This document shows positions 8,459-17,164 of a stretch of DNA of 64,000 bases, piece after piece. Position numbers and translations under genes: made by a program. Below the pieces are notes generated by a model. It saw only the letters and a list, made by a program, of their open reading frames with translations. It was not told the origin of the DNA and made no database searches. Source of the DNA: Granulicatella sp041433555. Lineage in GTDB: Bacteria; Bacillota; Bacilli; Lactobacillales; Aerococcaceae. The DNA is taken from NCBI RefSeq assembly GCF_041433555.1, contig NZ_JAPWBR010000010.1, positions 1-64,000 on the forward strand, read 5' to 3'. Numbering within the stretch: position 1 is the stretch's first letter; each line of letters opens with the position of its first letter.

Positions 8459-9180
8459 TGAAACAAGAATTTTTAAATTATTTAACAGAAACCAATATTA
8501 AAGTATTGATTTTCGATAAAGATGGCACATTAACGGATACATCCACGTTATGGTTTGAGCCAACGATTTTAGTTCTTAACGAATTAGTGAATCGTAATGA
8601 GATGAATCTAACAAATGCAGAACATGACGAGTTGTTTGACCGTCTTGGTATCACTGAAACTGACATCATCGAAAACAGCGTGATTGCTTCAGGTACAGTT
8701 CGCGATATGCTGGAAGTCTTAAATCATTTCAGGCCAATCGATATCGAAGAAAATTACGACTTTGTAGTGCATTACTTTGCCGACTATATTCTAAGTCATC
8801 CAAAGAAAATCCAAACACTTGGAGATGTAAAGCGTGCACTTTGCGTACTGAAGGAAAAAGGATTTGTGATTGCTTTAGTCACAAACGATTCGAAGTTACC
8901 AGCCGAAGCCGTTTTACAAGTTGCTGGAATTAATGAGTTATTCGACTTCATTGGAACCACCGATGAATTTCCTTCAAAGCCAGCAACGGATTCACTACAT
9001 GCGATTCAAAATCGTTTTGGTGTCTCTTTTAACGAGATGATTTATATTGGGGACTCAACAGTAGATGAAGAGTTTGCCAAAAATACTGCTGGGTTTATTG
9101 CTGTGACAAGCGAACCTAATAATCTAGAAGTTCTTCCTAGTGCAATCTTTAAAGTGAAATCAATTGATGAATTAAGTTAG
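8458..9180 (+). CDS. HAD family hydrolase (phosphoglycolate phosphatase-like)
   Basis: Cytoplasmic phosphatase of 240 residues. The HAD motifs are all present: motif I FDKDGTLTD near residue 20, motif II VTNDS near 141, a lysine in PSKPATDS near 177, and motif IV IGDSTVDEEF near 198. A cap domain lies between motifs I and II. It overlaps the upstream ACT-domain gene by one base and is six to nine bases ahead of the MATE gene, so these sit in one operon. The substrate cannot be told from the sequence. Confidence 0.9.
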   Translation: MKQEFLNYLTETNIKVLIFDKDGTLTDTSTLWFEPTILVLNELVNRNEMNLTNAEHDELFDRLGITETDIIENSVIASGTVRDMLEVLNHFRPIDIEENYDFVVHYFADYILSHPKKIQTLGDVKRALCVLKEKGFVIALVTNDSKLPAEAVLQVAGINELFDFIGTTDEFPSKPATDSLHAIQNRFGVSFNEMIYIGDSTVDEEFAKNTAGFIAVTSEPNNLEVLPSAIFKVKSIDELS

Positions 9181-9189
9181 GAGGAAATG

Positions 9190-10545
9190 ATGAATAGTAC
9201 GATACAAGAAAATCATAAATTCAAAGCGCTACTAACCATTTTAATTCCAGTTTTAATTTATCAAATTGCCAATTATTCGGCTCAATTTATTGATACGGTC
9301 ATGACTGGACGATATAACGAAGTCCATCTTGCCGGAGTATCGATTGGTGGGAGCTTGTATGCGCCATTTTTCTCATTATTGACAGGGACGATTTCAGGGC
9401 TGGTGCCGATTGTTGGACAATATTTTGGACAGAAGAAAATGGATAAAATAGAGCAGGTGATGCGTCAATACTTAATCATTGGCGTCGTATTAGCCATTGG
9501 ACTATTTGTTTTTGGACTCCTATTTCTTAAACCTGTTTTAGGATTGATGAATTTAGAACAAGAAGTGGAAGCTGTAGCAGTAGGATATTTAACGTTGTTA
9601 TCCTTAGGGTTTATTCCATTATTACTCTTTAGTGTCTTAAGATCTTTTGTGGACGCTTTAGGATTAACCAAAGTATCGATGTTGCTCATGGTATTAGTGG
9701 TTCCGCTGAATATGTTCTTTAACTATTCACTGATTTACGGTCAATTTGGCTTCCCTGAAATGGGAGGAGCTGGGGCTGGACTTGGAACCGCACTGGCTTA
9801 CTGGGGGTTGCTCGTTGTAGCATTTATAGTGTTTAGAAAACATCCAGTATTAAAAGAATATGATGTTTTAAAATGGAGCGGAATTGATGTCAAAATGTGG
9901 AAGGAACCATTTAAGATTGGGCTTCCAATTGGTTTGTCGATTTTTGCGGAAGTTGCTGTTTTCGCATTTGTAGGATTACTCATGTCGAAATTTGGGACAT
10001 CGATTATTGCATCCCACCAGGCTGCGATGAACTTTGCAACTGTCGTTTATGCATTCCCAATCAGTATTTCTACTGCGTTAACCATTATTGTTTCTTATGA
10101 AGTCGGTAGAAAAGATATTCGTTCTGCAATGCATTTTGCTTATATTGGAATTGCGACGGCTGTGACACTTGCTGTTGTGACGTTAACATTATTAGCGCTC
10201 AATATCCAATCGGTGGCCGCGCTATATGGAACAGACCCAGACTTTATTCAGTTAACCGTTGTGTTTTTAACTTATAGTCTGTTGTTCCAACTGTTTGATG
10301 CAGTGGCAGCGCCAATTCAAGGAACACTCAGAGGGTTCAAAGATGTTCAAATGCCATTTATCTTATTTTTAATTGGCTATTGGATTATTGGATTGCCAAT
10401 CGGATTTATACTAGATAATGCATTTAATGCTGGTCCATATTCTTATTGGATTGGTTTGATATTGGGATTAATGAGTAGTTGTATCTTCTTAGTTTTCAGA
10501 TTAAGAAGAGTGTTTAAAAAATATAAGGAATCACGAGGTGTGTAA
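9190..10545 (+). CDS. MATE family efflux transporter
   Basis: Integral membrane protein of about 451 residues with the twelve hydrophobic segments and two-lobed repeat of the MATE family. It carries QFIDTVMTGRYN in the first lobe and IASHQAAMNFATVVYAFPISIS in the second. It exports cationic drugs or metabolites using a Na+ or H+ gradient. The ATG at 9190 lies five bases after AGGAGG; the ATG at 9187 is too close. It is in a run with the HAD and CPBP genes (the latter starts at the next base), but its substrate is unknown. Confidence 0.93.
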   Translation: MNSTIQENHKFKALLTILIPVLIYQIANYSAQFIDTVMTGRYNEVHLAGVSIGGSLYAPFFSLLTGTISGLVPIVGQYFGQKKMDKIEQVMRQYLIIGVVLAIGLFVFGLLFLKPVLGLMNLEQEVEAVAVGYLTLLSLGFIPLLLFSVLRSFVDALGLTKVSMLLMVLVVPLNMFFNYSLIYGQFGFPEMGGAGAGLGTALAYWGLLVVAFIVFRKHPVLKEYDVLKWSGIDVKMWKEPFKIGLPIGLSIFAEVAVFAFVGLLMSKFGTSIIASHQAAMNFATVVYAFPISISTALTIIVSYEVGRKDIRSAMHFAYIGIATAVTLAVVTLTLLALNIQSVAALYGTDPDFIQLTVVFLTYSLLFQLFDAVAAPIQGTLRGFKDVQMPFILFLIGYWIIGLPIGFILDNAFNAGPYSYWIGLILGLMSSCIFLVFRLRRVFKKYKESRGV

Positions 10546-11559
10546 ATGTTTGAATCATACAAAGAAGAAGTAACATTTAATGAAGAAAGAGGGTCTGAAG
10601 ATTTCGACCCACAAAATGAATTTTATCAAGAAGATATGGAAGAATTGTTTAAAAAGGACATTACTTCTATCGGAAGAAGATTAATTGTTTATATGTTAGT
10701 TTTCTTCTTCTTCGCAGCTGCTGGTCAACAAGGGGCGGCCCAAAATGCAGTTGACACTGAAGATTTTTACGGAATTTGGGGAGTAGGCCTATTTATTGCG
10801 GCTTCTCTAAGTTTACTTGTTTGGTCTCTTTCAAAAAAATTTCCAATGAAACGTATTTATGAGCACGTTGCTCCAAGAAAAATGAATATACAGTCGTTTG
10901 CAATGTTATCTGCGAGCTTATTTGGAATTCGCTTTATCTCAAAACTCTTATTAACAGGTCTTGAAAAATTGTTATTGGAAATGGGCATTCCAGCAACTCT
11001 TGTAGCAAATACAAGTGAAGAGTTAACGTCTAGTATCATTTTTGTACTGTATTTAGGAGTCATGGCTCCTGTTGTAGAAGAATTTATTTTTAGAGGGTTC
11101 ATTGGATATCGTCTTGAGCGTTACGGGAAAGTATTTACGATTCTATTCACGGCTCTTATTTTCTCACTATTCCATGCCAACATTACACAAGAAGTCTTCA
11201 CATTTATGGCGGGTATTGTTTTTGCTTATGTTGCTATTGAATACGGCTTCCAATGGGCAGTAGTCGTCCATATGATGAATAACTTCATATTTGCAGTTGT
11301 GCTCGATATCTATCTTGCACAAATGATAGATTTTGGCAATTTTTCTCTCGTTCAACTACTAGATTTAATTGGCTTTGTTGTGTTAGTATTTGTGATTATT
11401 TTGAAATGGAAAGATATTAAGGAATATTTGGATGTGAATCGTGGTTTCCATGGAATTGCACAAATCACGTTTAGTCGAGTAACGATTATCTTATACATTA
11501 TTTATCTTGTATATCGTACTTTTTTACCATACTTCGCACCATACTTATTTTTTAGATAG
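10546..11559 (+). CDS. CPBP family intramembrane glutamic protease
   Basis: Membrane protein of 337 residues with an acidic N-terminal cytoplasmic tail of about 45 residues and some eight hydrophobic segments. The CPBP (CAAX-type/Abi) active-site pattern is seen as APVVEEFIFRGF near 178, followed by a FSLFHA motif near 207 and a MMNNF motif near 247. Members process membrane proteins, and some give self-protection against bacteriocins. It starts directly after the MATE stop codon, so it is likely translated from the same transcript. No substrate can be named. Confidence 0.9.
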   Translation: MFESYKEEVTFNEERGSEDFDPQNEFYQEDMEELFKKDITSIGRRLIVYMLVFFFFAAAGQQGAAQNAVDTEDFYGIWGVGLFIAASLSLLVWSLSKKFPMKRIYEHVAPRKMNIQSFAMLSASLFGIRFISKLLLTGLEKLLLEMGIPATLVANTSEELTSSIIFVLYLGVMAPVVEEFIFRGFIGYRLERYGKVFTILFTALIFSLFHANITQEVFTFMAGIVFAYVAIEYGFQWAVVVHMMNNFIFAVVLDIYLAQMIDFGNFSLVQLLDLIGFVVLVFVIILKWKDIKEYLDVNRGFHGIAQITFSRVTIILYIIYLVYRTFLPYFAPYLFFR

Positions 11560-11570
11560 GAGGAGCTTCT

Positions 11571-11804
11571 TTGAATACTATTTATTTAGAAGATAGCGTC
11601 TATACAACAATCACTGAGCATCCAGAAGTAAAGGATTTACTCGTTGAAATTGGCTTTAAACCACTTAATCAACCGCAGATGGTTCATACTGTTGGACGTA
11701 TTACGAATATGATTAAAGGTTCTAAAATTGCAAAAGTTCCTTTAGAAACCATTGTTGAAACATTAGAGATGAATGGATACATCGTTAAAGAAAGCAGGGA
11801 TTAG
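11571..11804 (+). CDS. DUF1858 domain protein
   Basis: A 77-residue protein with a TTG start after AGGAGG. DUF1858 is a small helical domain found in hybrid-cluster and ScdA/RIC-like proteins and next to DUF438 proteins. Its stop codon is followed at once by the start of the DUF438 gene, which argues for a joint function, possibly in sensing or repair linked to redox or nitric oxide stress. That role is inferred from the family and not shown by the sequence. Confidence 0.85.
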   Translation: MNTIYLEDSVYTTITEHPEVKDLLVEIGFKPLNQPQMVHTVGRITNMIKGSKIAKVPLETIVETLEMNGYIVKESRD

Positions 11805-13022
11805 ATGGCTAAAGAAGATTACACGATGGAAGAGCGTCAGGAGATTTTAAAAGACTTGATGCTGCGCCTTCATGCAGGAGAAGATAAAGAAGTCATTCAA
11901 AAAGAATTCAATGCAGCCTTTGATGAAATCACTCCTTATGAAATCCAGTTAATGGAGAGAAACTTAATGAGTGAAGGGATTACTTTTGCTGAAATTATGA
12001 GCCTCTGTAATGTCCATGCAAACTTGATGGGGTCTAAAGTCAATACGGAAACAACGGTTGCTGATTTCGAACAACCGGGACATCCAGTACATGTCATGAA
12101 GATGGAAAATTTAGCGATTCGAGGCGCATTAGACCGTGTGGAACGGTTGCTGAAGAATTATTTAGAGACGAAGGATGAAACAATTAAAAAGGGTTTGAAT
12201 CGCCAAATTTCGTTGCTTGGTCAATTTGATAATCACTTTCAAAGAAAAGAATATGCCATGTTTCCGATTATGGAGAAAAAGGGCATTACCGCACCTCCTA
12301 AGGTAATGTGGGGTGTTGATGACCAAATTCGTGAATTGTATAAGGATTTCAAGACGGCACTAGAAAATGAACAAGCTAATGTGTTAGAAGAGTTTGAAGT
12401 GGTCCGTGATGAATTACTAGAGATGATTCAAAAGGAAGAGAATATTCTGATTCCGATGGTGGAACAAGTTTTCCATGTAGATGATTGGGAAACAATTGCT
12501 ACGCAGTCCCCAGAATATGGATACTGTATTGTAAAACCTGAAAAAGAGTGGGCGGTCAAAAAAGACTTCGCCCCTGTGAAGACAAAAGTCGAGGTTGAAG
12601 AAGAAGGAGATATTCCTTTATCGACTGGGTCGCTTTCATTGAAGCAGCTCAATCTGATTTTGAATTTATTACCGATGGAATTGTCGTTTGTAGATCACAA
12701 TAATATTGTGAAATATTACAACGAAGGAAATGGTGAAGAGAAAATCTTTAAACGCACACCAAGCGCAATAGGCCGTGACGTGATTTTATGTCATCCGCCT
12801 AAAGTACATGAAACGGTTCAAACCATTTTTGAACAATTAAAGTCAAAACAAAAAGAAAAAGAAGAAATGTGGTTTAAGAAAGACGGCATGATGGTGCATG
12901 TGACGTATCACGCTGTTTGGGATGAAGAAGATAACTATGTTGGGTGTCTTGAATACGTTCAAAACATCCAATCGTTAGTGGATCATTTTAATCAAGCAGA
13001 TGTGAAGCGAACTCTTTCTTAA
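11805..13022 (+). CDS. DUF438 / hemerythrin HHE / PAS domain protein
   Basis: Cytoplasmic protein of 405 residues with three parts. First, a DUF438 region (residues 1-80). Second, a four-helix hemerythrin-like HHE domain (about 90-230) with the metal-ligand type motifs HPVHVMKMEN and FDNHFQRKEYAMFPIME. Third, a PAS domain (about 280-400, ELSFVDHNNIVKYYNEG). The family is thought to sense or handle oxygen, iron or nitric oxide through the di-iron site and PAS pocket. It follows the DUF1858 gene without a gap. No output domain (kinase or HTH) is present, so the partner is unknown. Confidence 0.9.
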   Translation: MAKEDYTMEERQEILKDLMLRLHAGEDKEVIQKEFNAAFDEITPYEIQLMERNLMSEGITFAEIMSLCNVHANLMGSKVNTETTVADFEQPGHPVHVMKMENLAIRGALDRVERLLKNYLETKDETIKKGLNRQISLLGQFDNHFQRKEYAMFPIMEKKGITAPPKVMWGVDDQIRELYKDFKTALENEQANVLEEFEVVRDELLEMIQKEENILIPMVEQVFHVDDWETIATQSPEYGYCIVKPEKEWAVKKDFAPVKTKVEVEEEGDIPLSTGSLSLKQLNLILNLLPMELSFVDHNNIVKYYNEGNGEEKIFKRTPSAIGRDVILCHPPKVHETVQTIFEQLKSKQKEKEEMWFKKDGMMVHVTYHAVWDEEDNYVGCLEYVQNIQSLVDHFNQADVKRTLS

Positions 13023-13094
13023 TGACTTTTAATATGTTACAATGCACGTGGATACATTCCACATTACACTTAACTTTAAAGGAGTTATTGACTT

Positions 13095-14726
13095 ATGTAT
13101 ATGACGATGATTCTCGGTGCAATTGCTGGTCTAAGTTTATTCTTATACGGGATGCAATTGATGGGCGACGGATTACAAAAAGTAGCCGGAGAAGGCTTGA
13201 AAGGGATTATTCGTAAATTAACGAAAAATCGATTCATGTCAGTACTTGTTGGGATGTTTGTAACAACAATCATTCAAAGTTCATCAGCAACGACAGTAAT
13301 GGTTGTTGGTTTCGTAAACGCTGGGCTAATGACATTAGCGCAAGCAGTAGGTGTTGTCTTTGGAGCAAACGTCGGAACGACGATTACAGGGCAAATGGTT
13401 TCCTTTAACTTGTCACAATGGGCACCTATCGTCATCGCTTCTGGTTTAGTAGCGAACATGCTTACTAAAAATCCAAAAGTTAAAGAAGCTAGTGAAATCT
13501 TTATTGGTTTTGGTATTTTATTTATTGGTATGAGCTCATTGAGTTCTGCTTTACAACCGTTAAAAGAATTGCCTGAATTTACTAACTGGATTCTTCAATA
13601 CGGTAGCAATCCATTTATTGGTGTCGGAATCGGTCTTTTAATGACCCTTGTCTTACAAAGTTCTTCAGCAACCATTGGGGTATTAATCGCTCTTGCTAGT
13701 CAAGGTGTGCTTCCTATTACTACAGCGGTGTTTATCATCTTCGGTGATAACATCGGAACATGTACAACTGCTTTAATTAGTAGTTTAGGTACTTCTCGTC
13801 GTGGAAAACAAGTTGCTTTATTCCACTTAATGATTAATGTTATCGGTACAGTTTACTTTATGCTTTTCCTTCGCGGTATTCTTGTGAATGTTGTTGAATC
13901 TATTGATCCTGGTAATGTTGCTCGTCAGATTGCCAATGCACATACGATTTTCAATATCGTTAACGTAATTGTCCTATTCCCATTCACAAATCTTTTAGTG
14001 AAGTTGATTCAAATGATTATTCCTGATGGAGAAGACGAGGAAGAAAGCATTACGCGTTATCTTGATAAACGTATCTTGGTAACTCCAACAATCGCGTTAG
14101 AAAACACAATGTATGAATTCGCTGCGATGGCTCAAGAAACAAGTAGTGCTTTAGAAAATGCGATTGGAGCTGCTCGTACGCGTGATAAGAAACTTGTGAA
14201 GAAAGCTCTTGAAAACGAGAAAAATATCAATGCGTACGAAAAAGCAATTGTGAAGTATTTAGTTGAAATTTCTCAACAAAGTGTATCTGCAAAAGACCAA
14301 CAAACAATCGATGAATTGTTTAGTACAGCTAACGACATCGAGCGTATCGGGGATCACGCAGAAAACATTGCAGACTTCGCAAAATCAATTATCGAACGCG
14401 AAATCTTCCTAGACGAAGATACAGCTCACGAATTAGATGGCTTGTACGCACTTGTTCAAAAAGGATTCGCATTATCAATTGACGCCTTATCAACTGGTGA
14501 TCAAGATAAAGTTCAACAAGCGATCCAAATCGAACGTGATATTGATAAACTCAAGATTGAAGTTCGCGATAAATACATGAAACGTATGAACAAAGGAATT
14601 GCTTCTGCTGAATCAGGTATTTTCGTAATGGACTTATTAAGTAACCTAGAACGTGTCAGCGACCACTTCAGAAATATTTCTGAAACAGTAGAACGTTTGA
14701 AACGTGCGGTTATCGTAACTGAATAA
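13095..14726 (+). CDS. Na/Pi cotransporter family protein with PhoU-like domain
   Basis: Membrane phosphate symporter of the NptA/YjbB type, 543 residues. The first 310 residues hold two repeats of the Na/Pi cotransporter domain, each with a QSSSAT motif (IIQSSSATTVM near 58 and VLQSSSATIGV near 187). The last 200 residues form a cytoplasmic PhoU-like helical bundle (ERIGDHAENIADFAKS near 417). AAAGGAG stands before the ATG. A terminator follows. It may follow the DUF438 gene on the same transcript (72-base gap). Confidence 0.95.
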   Translation: MYMTMILGAIAGLSLFLYGMQLMGDGLQKVAGEGLKGIIRKLTKNRFMSVLVGMFVTTIIQSSSATTVMVVGFVNAGLMTLAQAVGVVFGANVGTTITGQMVSFNLSQWAPIVIASGLVANMLTKNPKVKEASEIFIGFGILFIGMSSLSSALQPLKELPEFTNWILQYGSNPFIGVGIGLLMTLVLQSSSATIGVLIALASQGVLPITTAVFIIFGDNIGTCTTALISSLGTSRRGKQVALFHLMINVIGTVYFMLFLRGILVNVVESIDPGNVARQIANAHTIFNIVNVIVLFPFTNLLVKLIQMIIPDGEDEEESITRYLDKRILVTPTIALENTMYEFAAMAQETSSALENAIGAARTRDKKLVKKALENEKNINAYEKAIVKYLVEISQQSVSAKDQQTIDELFSTANDIERIGDHAENIADFAKSIIEREIFLDEDTAHELDGLYALVQKGFALSIDALSTGDQDKVQQAIQIERDIDKLKIEVRDKYMKRMNKGIASAESGIFVMDLLSNLERVSDHFRNISETVERLKRAVIVTE

Positions 14727-14733
14727 CACTCTC

Positions 14734-14762
14734 AATCCGTAGGCAATTTTTGTCTACGGATT
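14734..14762 (+). terminator. Terminator after the Na/Pi cotransporter gene
   Basis: Stem AATCCGTAG/CTACGGATT with an 11-base loop, followed by a run of T. It separates the transporter from the small XRE module. Confidence 0.85.
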
Positions 14763-14780
14763 TTTTTTATAAAAAGTAAG

Positions 14781-14800
14781 ATATACCGTATACGGTATAT
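14781..14800 (+). promoter_or_regulatory. Perfect 20-bp palindrome, operator of the XRE module
   Basis: ATATACCGTA is followed directly by its exact reverse complement TACGGTATAT. A second partial copy of the same half-site (TTATACGGTATAA, 14804-14816) overlaps the -10 box. This is the usual form of an operator for self-repression by the XRE protein encoded downstream. No binding has been shown. Confidence 0.8.
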
Positions 14801-14811
14801 TCCTTATACGG

Positions 14812-14817
14812 TATAAT
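14812..14817 (+). promoter_or_regulatory. -10 box of the XRE module
   Basis: Perfect TATAAT inside the second half-site. The -35, at TATACG inside the palindrome with a 17-base gap, is weak. Transcription would start near 14824, so the leader before the first gene is very short. Confidence 0.6.
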
Positions 14818-14836
14818 GTGTTTAGGAGGGATGTTT

Positions 14837-15097
14837 ATGGGAGAAACATTTGAAATAAGTGAATCAAAATATGAGGATATTAAAGATCTTCCTTATGATA
14901 AATTGGTAAAAATATTAGCGGTACTAACCATCGTTGAAGAAGAAGGTCTCACGCCAGCCGTCTGGGAAAAATGGGGAGCAGGAAAGAATAAACGGGAGTA
15001 TTTACGCTTTGAGGTTTCAAGAGACTATAAGGAGGGTGTACCAAATGGGACGATACCAGAAGAAATTATACACTATGTTAAATACTACGTATCCTAA
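14837..15097 (+). CDS. Unrecognised small protein, first gene of an XRE two-gene module
   Basis: A protein of 86 residues that I do not recognise. It is acidic and likely helical at the start (EISESKYEDIKDLPYDKLVK), then carries WEKWGAGKNKREYLRFEV, and ends in IIHYVKYYVS. I see no RelE/HigB catalytic pattern. The ATG at 14837 is seven bases after AGGAGG; ATGs at 14816 and 14831 lie in the -10 box or too near the ribosome site. Its last 53 bases overlap the XRE gene in another frame. A toxin is possible from the layout, but the sequence does not prove it. Confidence 0.65.
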   Translation: MGETFEISESKYEDIKDLPYDKLVKILAVLTIVEEEGLTPAVWEKWGAGKNKREYLRFEVSRDYKEGVPNGTIPEEIIHYVKYYVS

Positions 15098-15326
15098 TTT
15101 TGTATCTGATTTTAATAAAGAATATTCGAAGCAAAAGATTGCATTGCAGCTTGTAGAGTTACGCCTTGAAACCGGTCTTTCTCAAAGTCGCTATGCCGAA
15201 GAGAATCAGCTGTTACAAAATAAAATTTCTGCAATAGAAAAAGGGAAAACGAATCCACGCTTATCAACTATTATCGAAATGGCCGCGAAGAATGGATATA
15301 AGGTTGAACTGAAATTTACAAAGTAA
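15045..15326 (+). CDS. XRE-family antitoxin-like regulator
   Basis: A protein of 93 residues with a helix-turn-helix in its middle (LVELRLETGLSQSRYAEENQ...KISAIEKGKTNPRLSTI), like HigA-type antitoxins. The ATG at 15045 has AAGGAGG nine bases upstream, inside the previous gene. A longer in-frame reading from 14934 lacks a good ribosome site. The N-terminal 30 residues could contact a partner. It likely binds the palindrome in its own promoter. Confidence 0.85.
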   Translation: MGRYQKKLYTMLNTTYPNFVSDFNKEYSKQKIALQLVELRLETGLSQSRYAEENQLLQNKISAIEKGKTNPRLSTIIEMAAKNGYKVELKFTK

Positions 15327-15344
15327 GACACAGAATACTATTTG

Positions 15345-15367
15345 AGCTAGTCTACAGCAGACTAGCT
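15345..15367 (+). terminator. Hairpin after the XRE module
   Basis: Perfect 9-bp stem AGCTAGTCT/AGACTAGCT with a 5-base loop, followed by TATTTTGTG. The T run is broken, so termination may be partial. Confidence 0.6.
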
Positions 15368-15453
15368 TATTTTGTGTAACAGTTAGTACAAAGGTTTAAA
15401 AAACAGCTAGAGTATGATAGAATGAATCGAATTCAAAAACAAAGGAGAACGAA

Positions 15454-17079
15454 ATGCTAAAAGTACAAAACGTAAGTCTATTATTTTCAGACCGTAAATT
15501 GTTTGACGATGTTAACATCACTTTTACACCAGGAAACTGTTATGGGGTTATTGGTGCGAATGGTGCCGGAAAATCAACTTTCCTAAAAATCTTGTCTGGG
15601 GAATTACAACCAACAACTGGTGAAGTTATCCTAGATCCACATGAACGTTTAACAGTCTTAAAACAAGACCACTTCGCCTTCGAAGATGAACGTGTTATTG
15701 ATACAGTTATCATGGGTCATAAACATTTATATGACATCATGAAAGAAAAAGACGCTATCTACATGAAAGAAGATTTCTCTGATGAAGATGGTATCCGTGC
15801 TGCTGAACTTGAAGGGGAGTTTGCTGAATTAAACGGTTGGGAAGCTGAAAGTGATGCTTCACAATTATTACAAGGGTTAGGAATCACTGAAGACCAACAC
15901 TACAAACTAATGAGCGAATTAGTCGAAGCAGACAAGGTTAAAGTGTTACTTGCACAAGCATTATTCGGTAAACCAGACGTTCTTTTATTAGACGAACCTA
16001 CAAACGGTTTGGATGCAAAGTCAATCGCATGGTTGGAAGAGTTCTTAATCAACTTTGATAACACAGTAATCGTTGTATCCCATGACCGTCACTTCTTAAA
16101 CAAAGTATGTACGCATATGGCGGACGTTGACTTCGGTAAGATTAAATTATTCGTTGGTAACTATGATTTCTGGTTACATTCAAGCCAATTAGCTGCAAAA
16201 TTATTAGCTGACCAAAACGCGAAGAAAGAAGAGAAAATCAAAGAGTTACAAGAGTTTATCGCTCGTTTCTCTGCGAACGCTTCTAAATCAAAACAAGCGA
16301 CTTCTCGTAAGAAAATGTTGGATAAAATTACATTGGACGATATTCAACCTTCAAGCCGTAAATATCCATTCGTTGGTTTCTCACCAGCGCGTGAAATCGG
16401 GAATGACTTATTATTAGTCGAAGGCTTATCAAAAATAATTGATGGTGAAGTGATTTTCGAAAACGTAAGCTTCCAATTATCAAAAGACGATAAAGTAGCG
16501 TTCTTAAGCCGTTCAGATATTGCAATTACAACATTATTCAAGATCTTAACAGGCGAAATGGAAGCAGACAGCGGTACATTCAAATGGGGTGTCACAACTA
16601 GTCAAGCGTACTTACCAAAAGATATGACAGACGAATTCTCAAATGAGAACTTAAATATTTTAGAATGGTTACGTCAATACGCACCAGTAGAAGAACAAGA
16701 TAACACATTCTTACGTAGCTTCTTAGGTCGTATGTTATTCTCTGGAGACGATGTTATGAAACAAGTAACTGTTCTTTCAGGGGGAGAAAAAGTGCGTTGT
16801 ATGTTATCTAAATTAATGCTTTCTAAAGCAAACGTATTAATCTTAGACGATCCAACAAACCACTTAGACTTAGAATCAATCACTGCATTGAATGATGGCT
16901 TAATCGCCTTCAAAGGTTCATTACTATTCTCAAGTCATGACCACGAGTTTATTCAAACAACTGCGAACCGCATTATCGAAATCGGACCAAAAGGCATTGT
17001 GGACCGTCTTGGCTCTACTTATGATGAGTTCCTTGAAGATGAGGCTGTTCAAGCACGTGTAGATGCGTTATATAATTAA
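15454..17079 (+). CDS. ABC-F family ATPase (YkpA/YbiT-like)
   Basis: Soluble ribosome-associated ABC-F protein of 541 residues with two ATPase domains and a linker of coiled-coil type (about 240-300). Domain 1 has Walker A GANGAGKST and Walker B VLLLDEPTNGLD. Its signature is degenerate, SELVEADKVKVLL in place of LSGGE, which I recall as usual for the YkpA group. Domain 2 has a normal signature LSGGEKVR but a Walker A without the GxxGxGK pattern (LSRSDIAITT). Such proteins help translation; nothing marks it as a resistance factor. AAAGGAG precedes the start and a terminator follows. Confidence 0.92.
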   Translation: MLKVQNVSLLFSDRKLFDDVNITFTPGNCYGVIGANGAGKSTFLKILSGELQPTTGEVILDPHERLTVLKQDHFAFEDERVIDTVIMGHKHLYDIMKEKDAIYMKEDFSDEDGIRAAELEGEFAELNGWEAESDASQLLQGLGITEDQHYKLMSELVEADKVKVLLAQALFGKPDVLLLDEPTNGLDAKSIAWLEEFLINFDNTVIVVSHDRHFLNKVCTHMADVDFGKIKLFVGNYDFWLHSSQLAAKLLADQNAKKEEKIKELQEFIARFSANASKSKQATSRKKMLDKITLDDIQPSSRKYPFVGFSPAREIGNDLLLVEGLSKIIDGEVIFENVSFQLSKDDKVAFLSRSDIAITTLFKILTGEMEADSGTFKWGVTTSQAYLPKDMTDEFSNENLNILEWLRQYAPVEEQDNTFLRSFLGRMLFSGDDVMKQVTVLSGGEKVRCMLSKLMLSKANVLILDDPTNHLDLESITALNDGLIAFKGSLLFSSHDHEFIQTTANRIIEIGPKGIVDRLGSTYDEFLEDEAVQARVDALYN

Positions 17080-17088
17080 TAAATTATT

Positions 17089-17116
17089 AGACCAGAAGGA
17101 TTAAAGTCTTCTGGTC
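17089..17116 (+). terminator. Terminator of the ABC-F gene
   Basis: Perfect 10-bp stem AGACCAGAAG/CTTCTGGTCT with an 8-base loop, followed by TTTT. Confidence 0.85.
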
Positions 17117-17164
17117 TTTTTGCTGTATTTAGTGTAGGATAAGGTTATTAGAGGAGGTATTCAT

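Noticed and set aside
14934..15044. Longer N-terminus for the XRE protein of the small module
   Set aside because: No ribosome site before 14934, while AAGGAGG lies just before the ATG at 15045. The added residues do not look like part of the fold.
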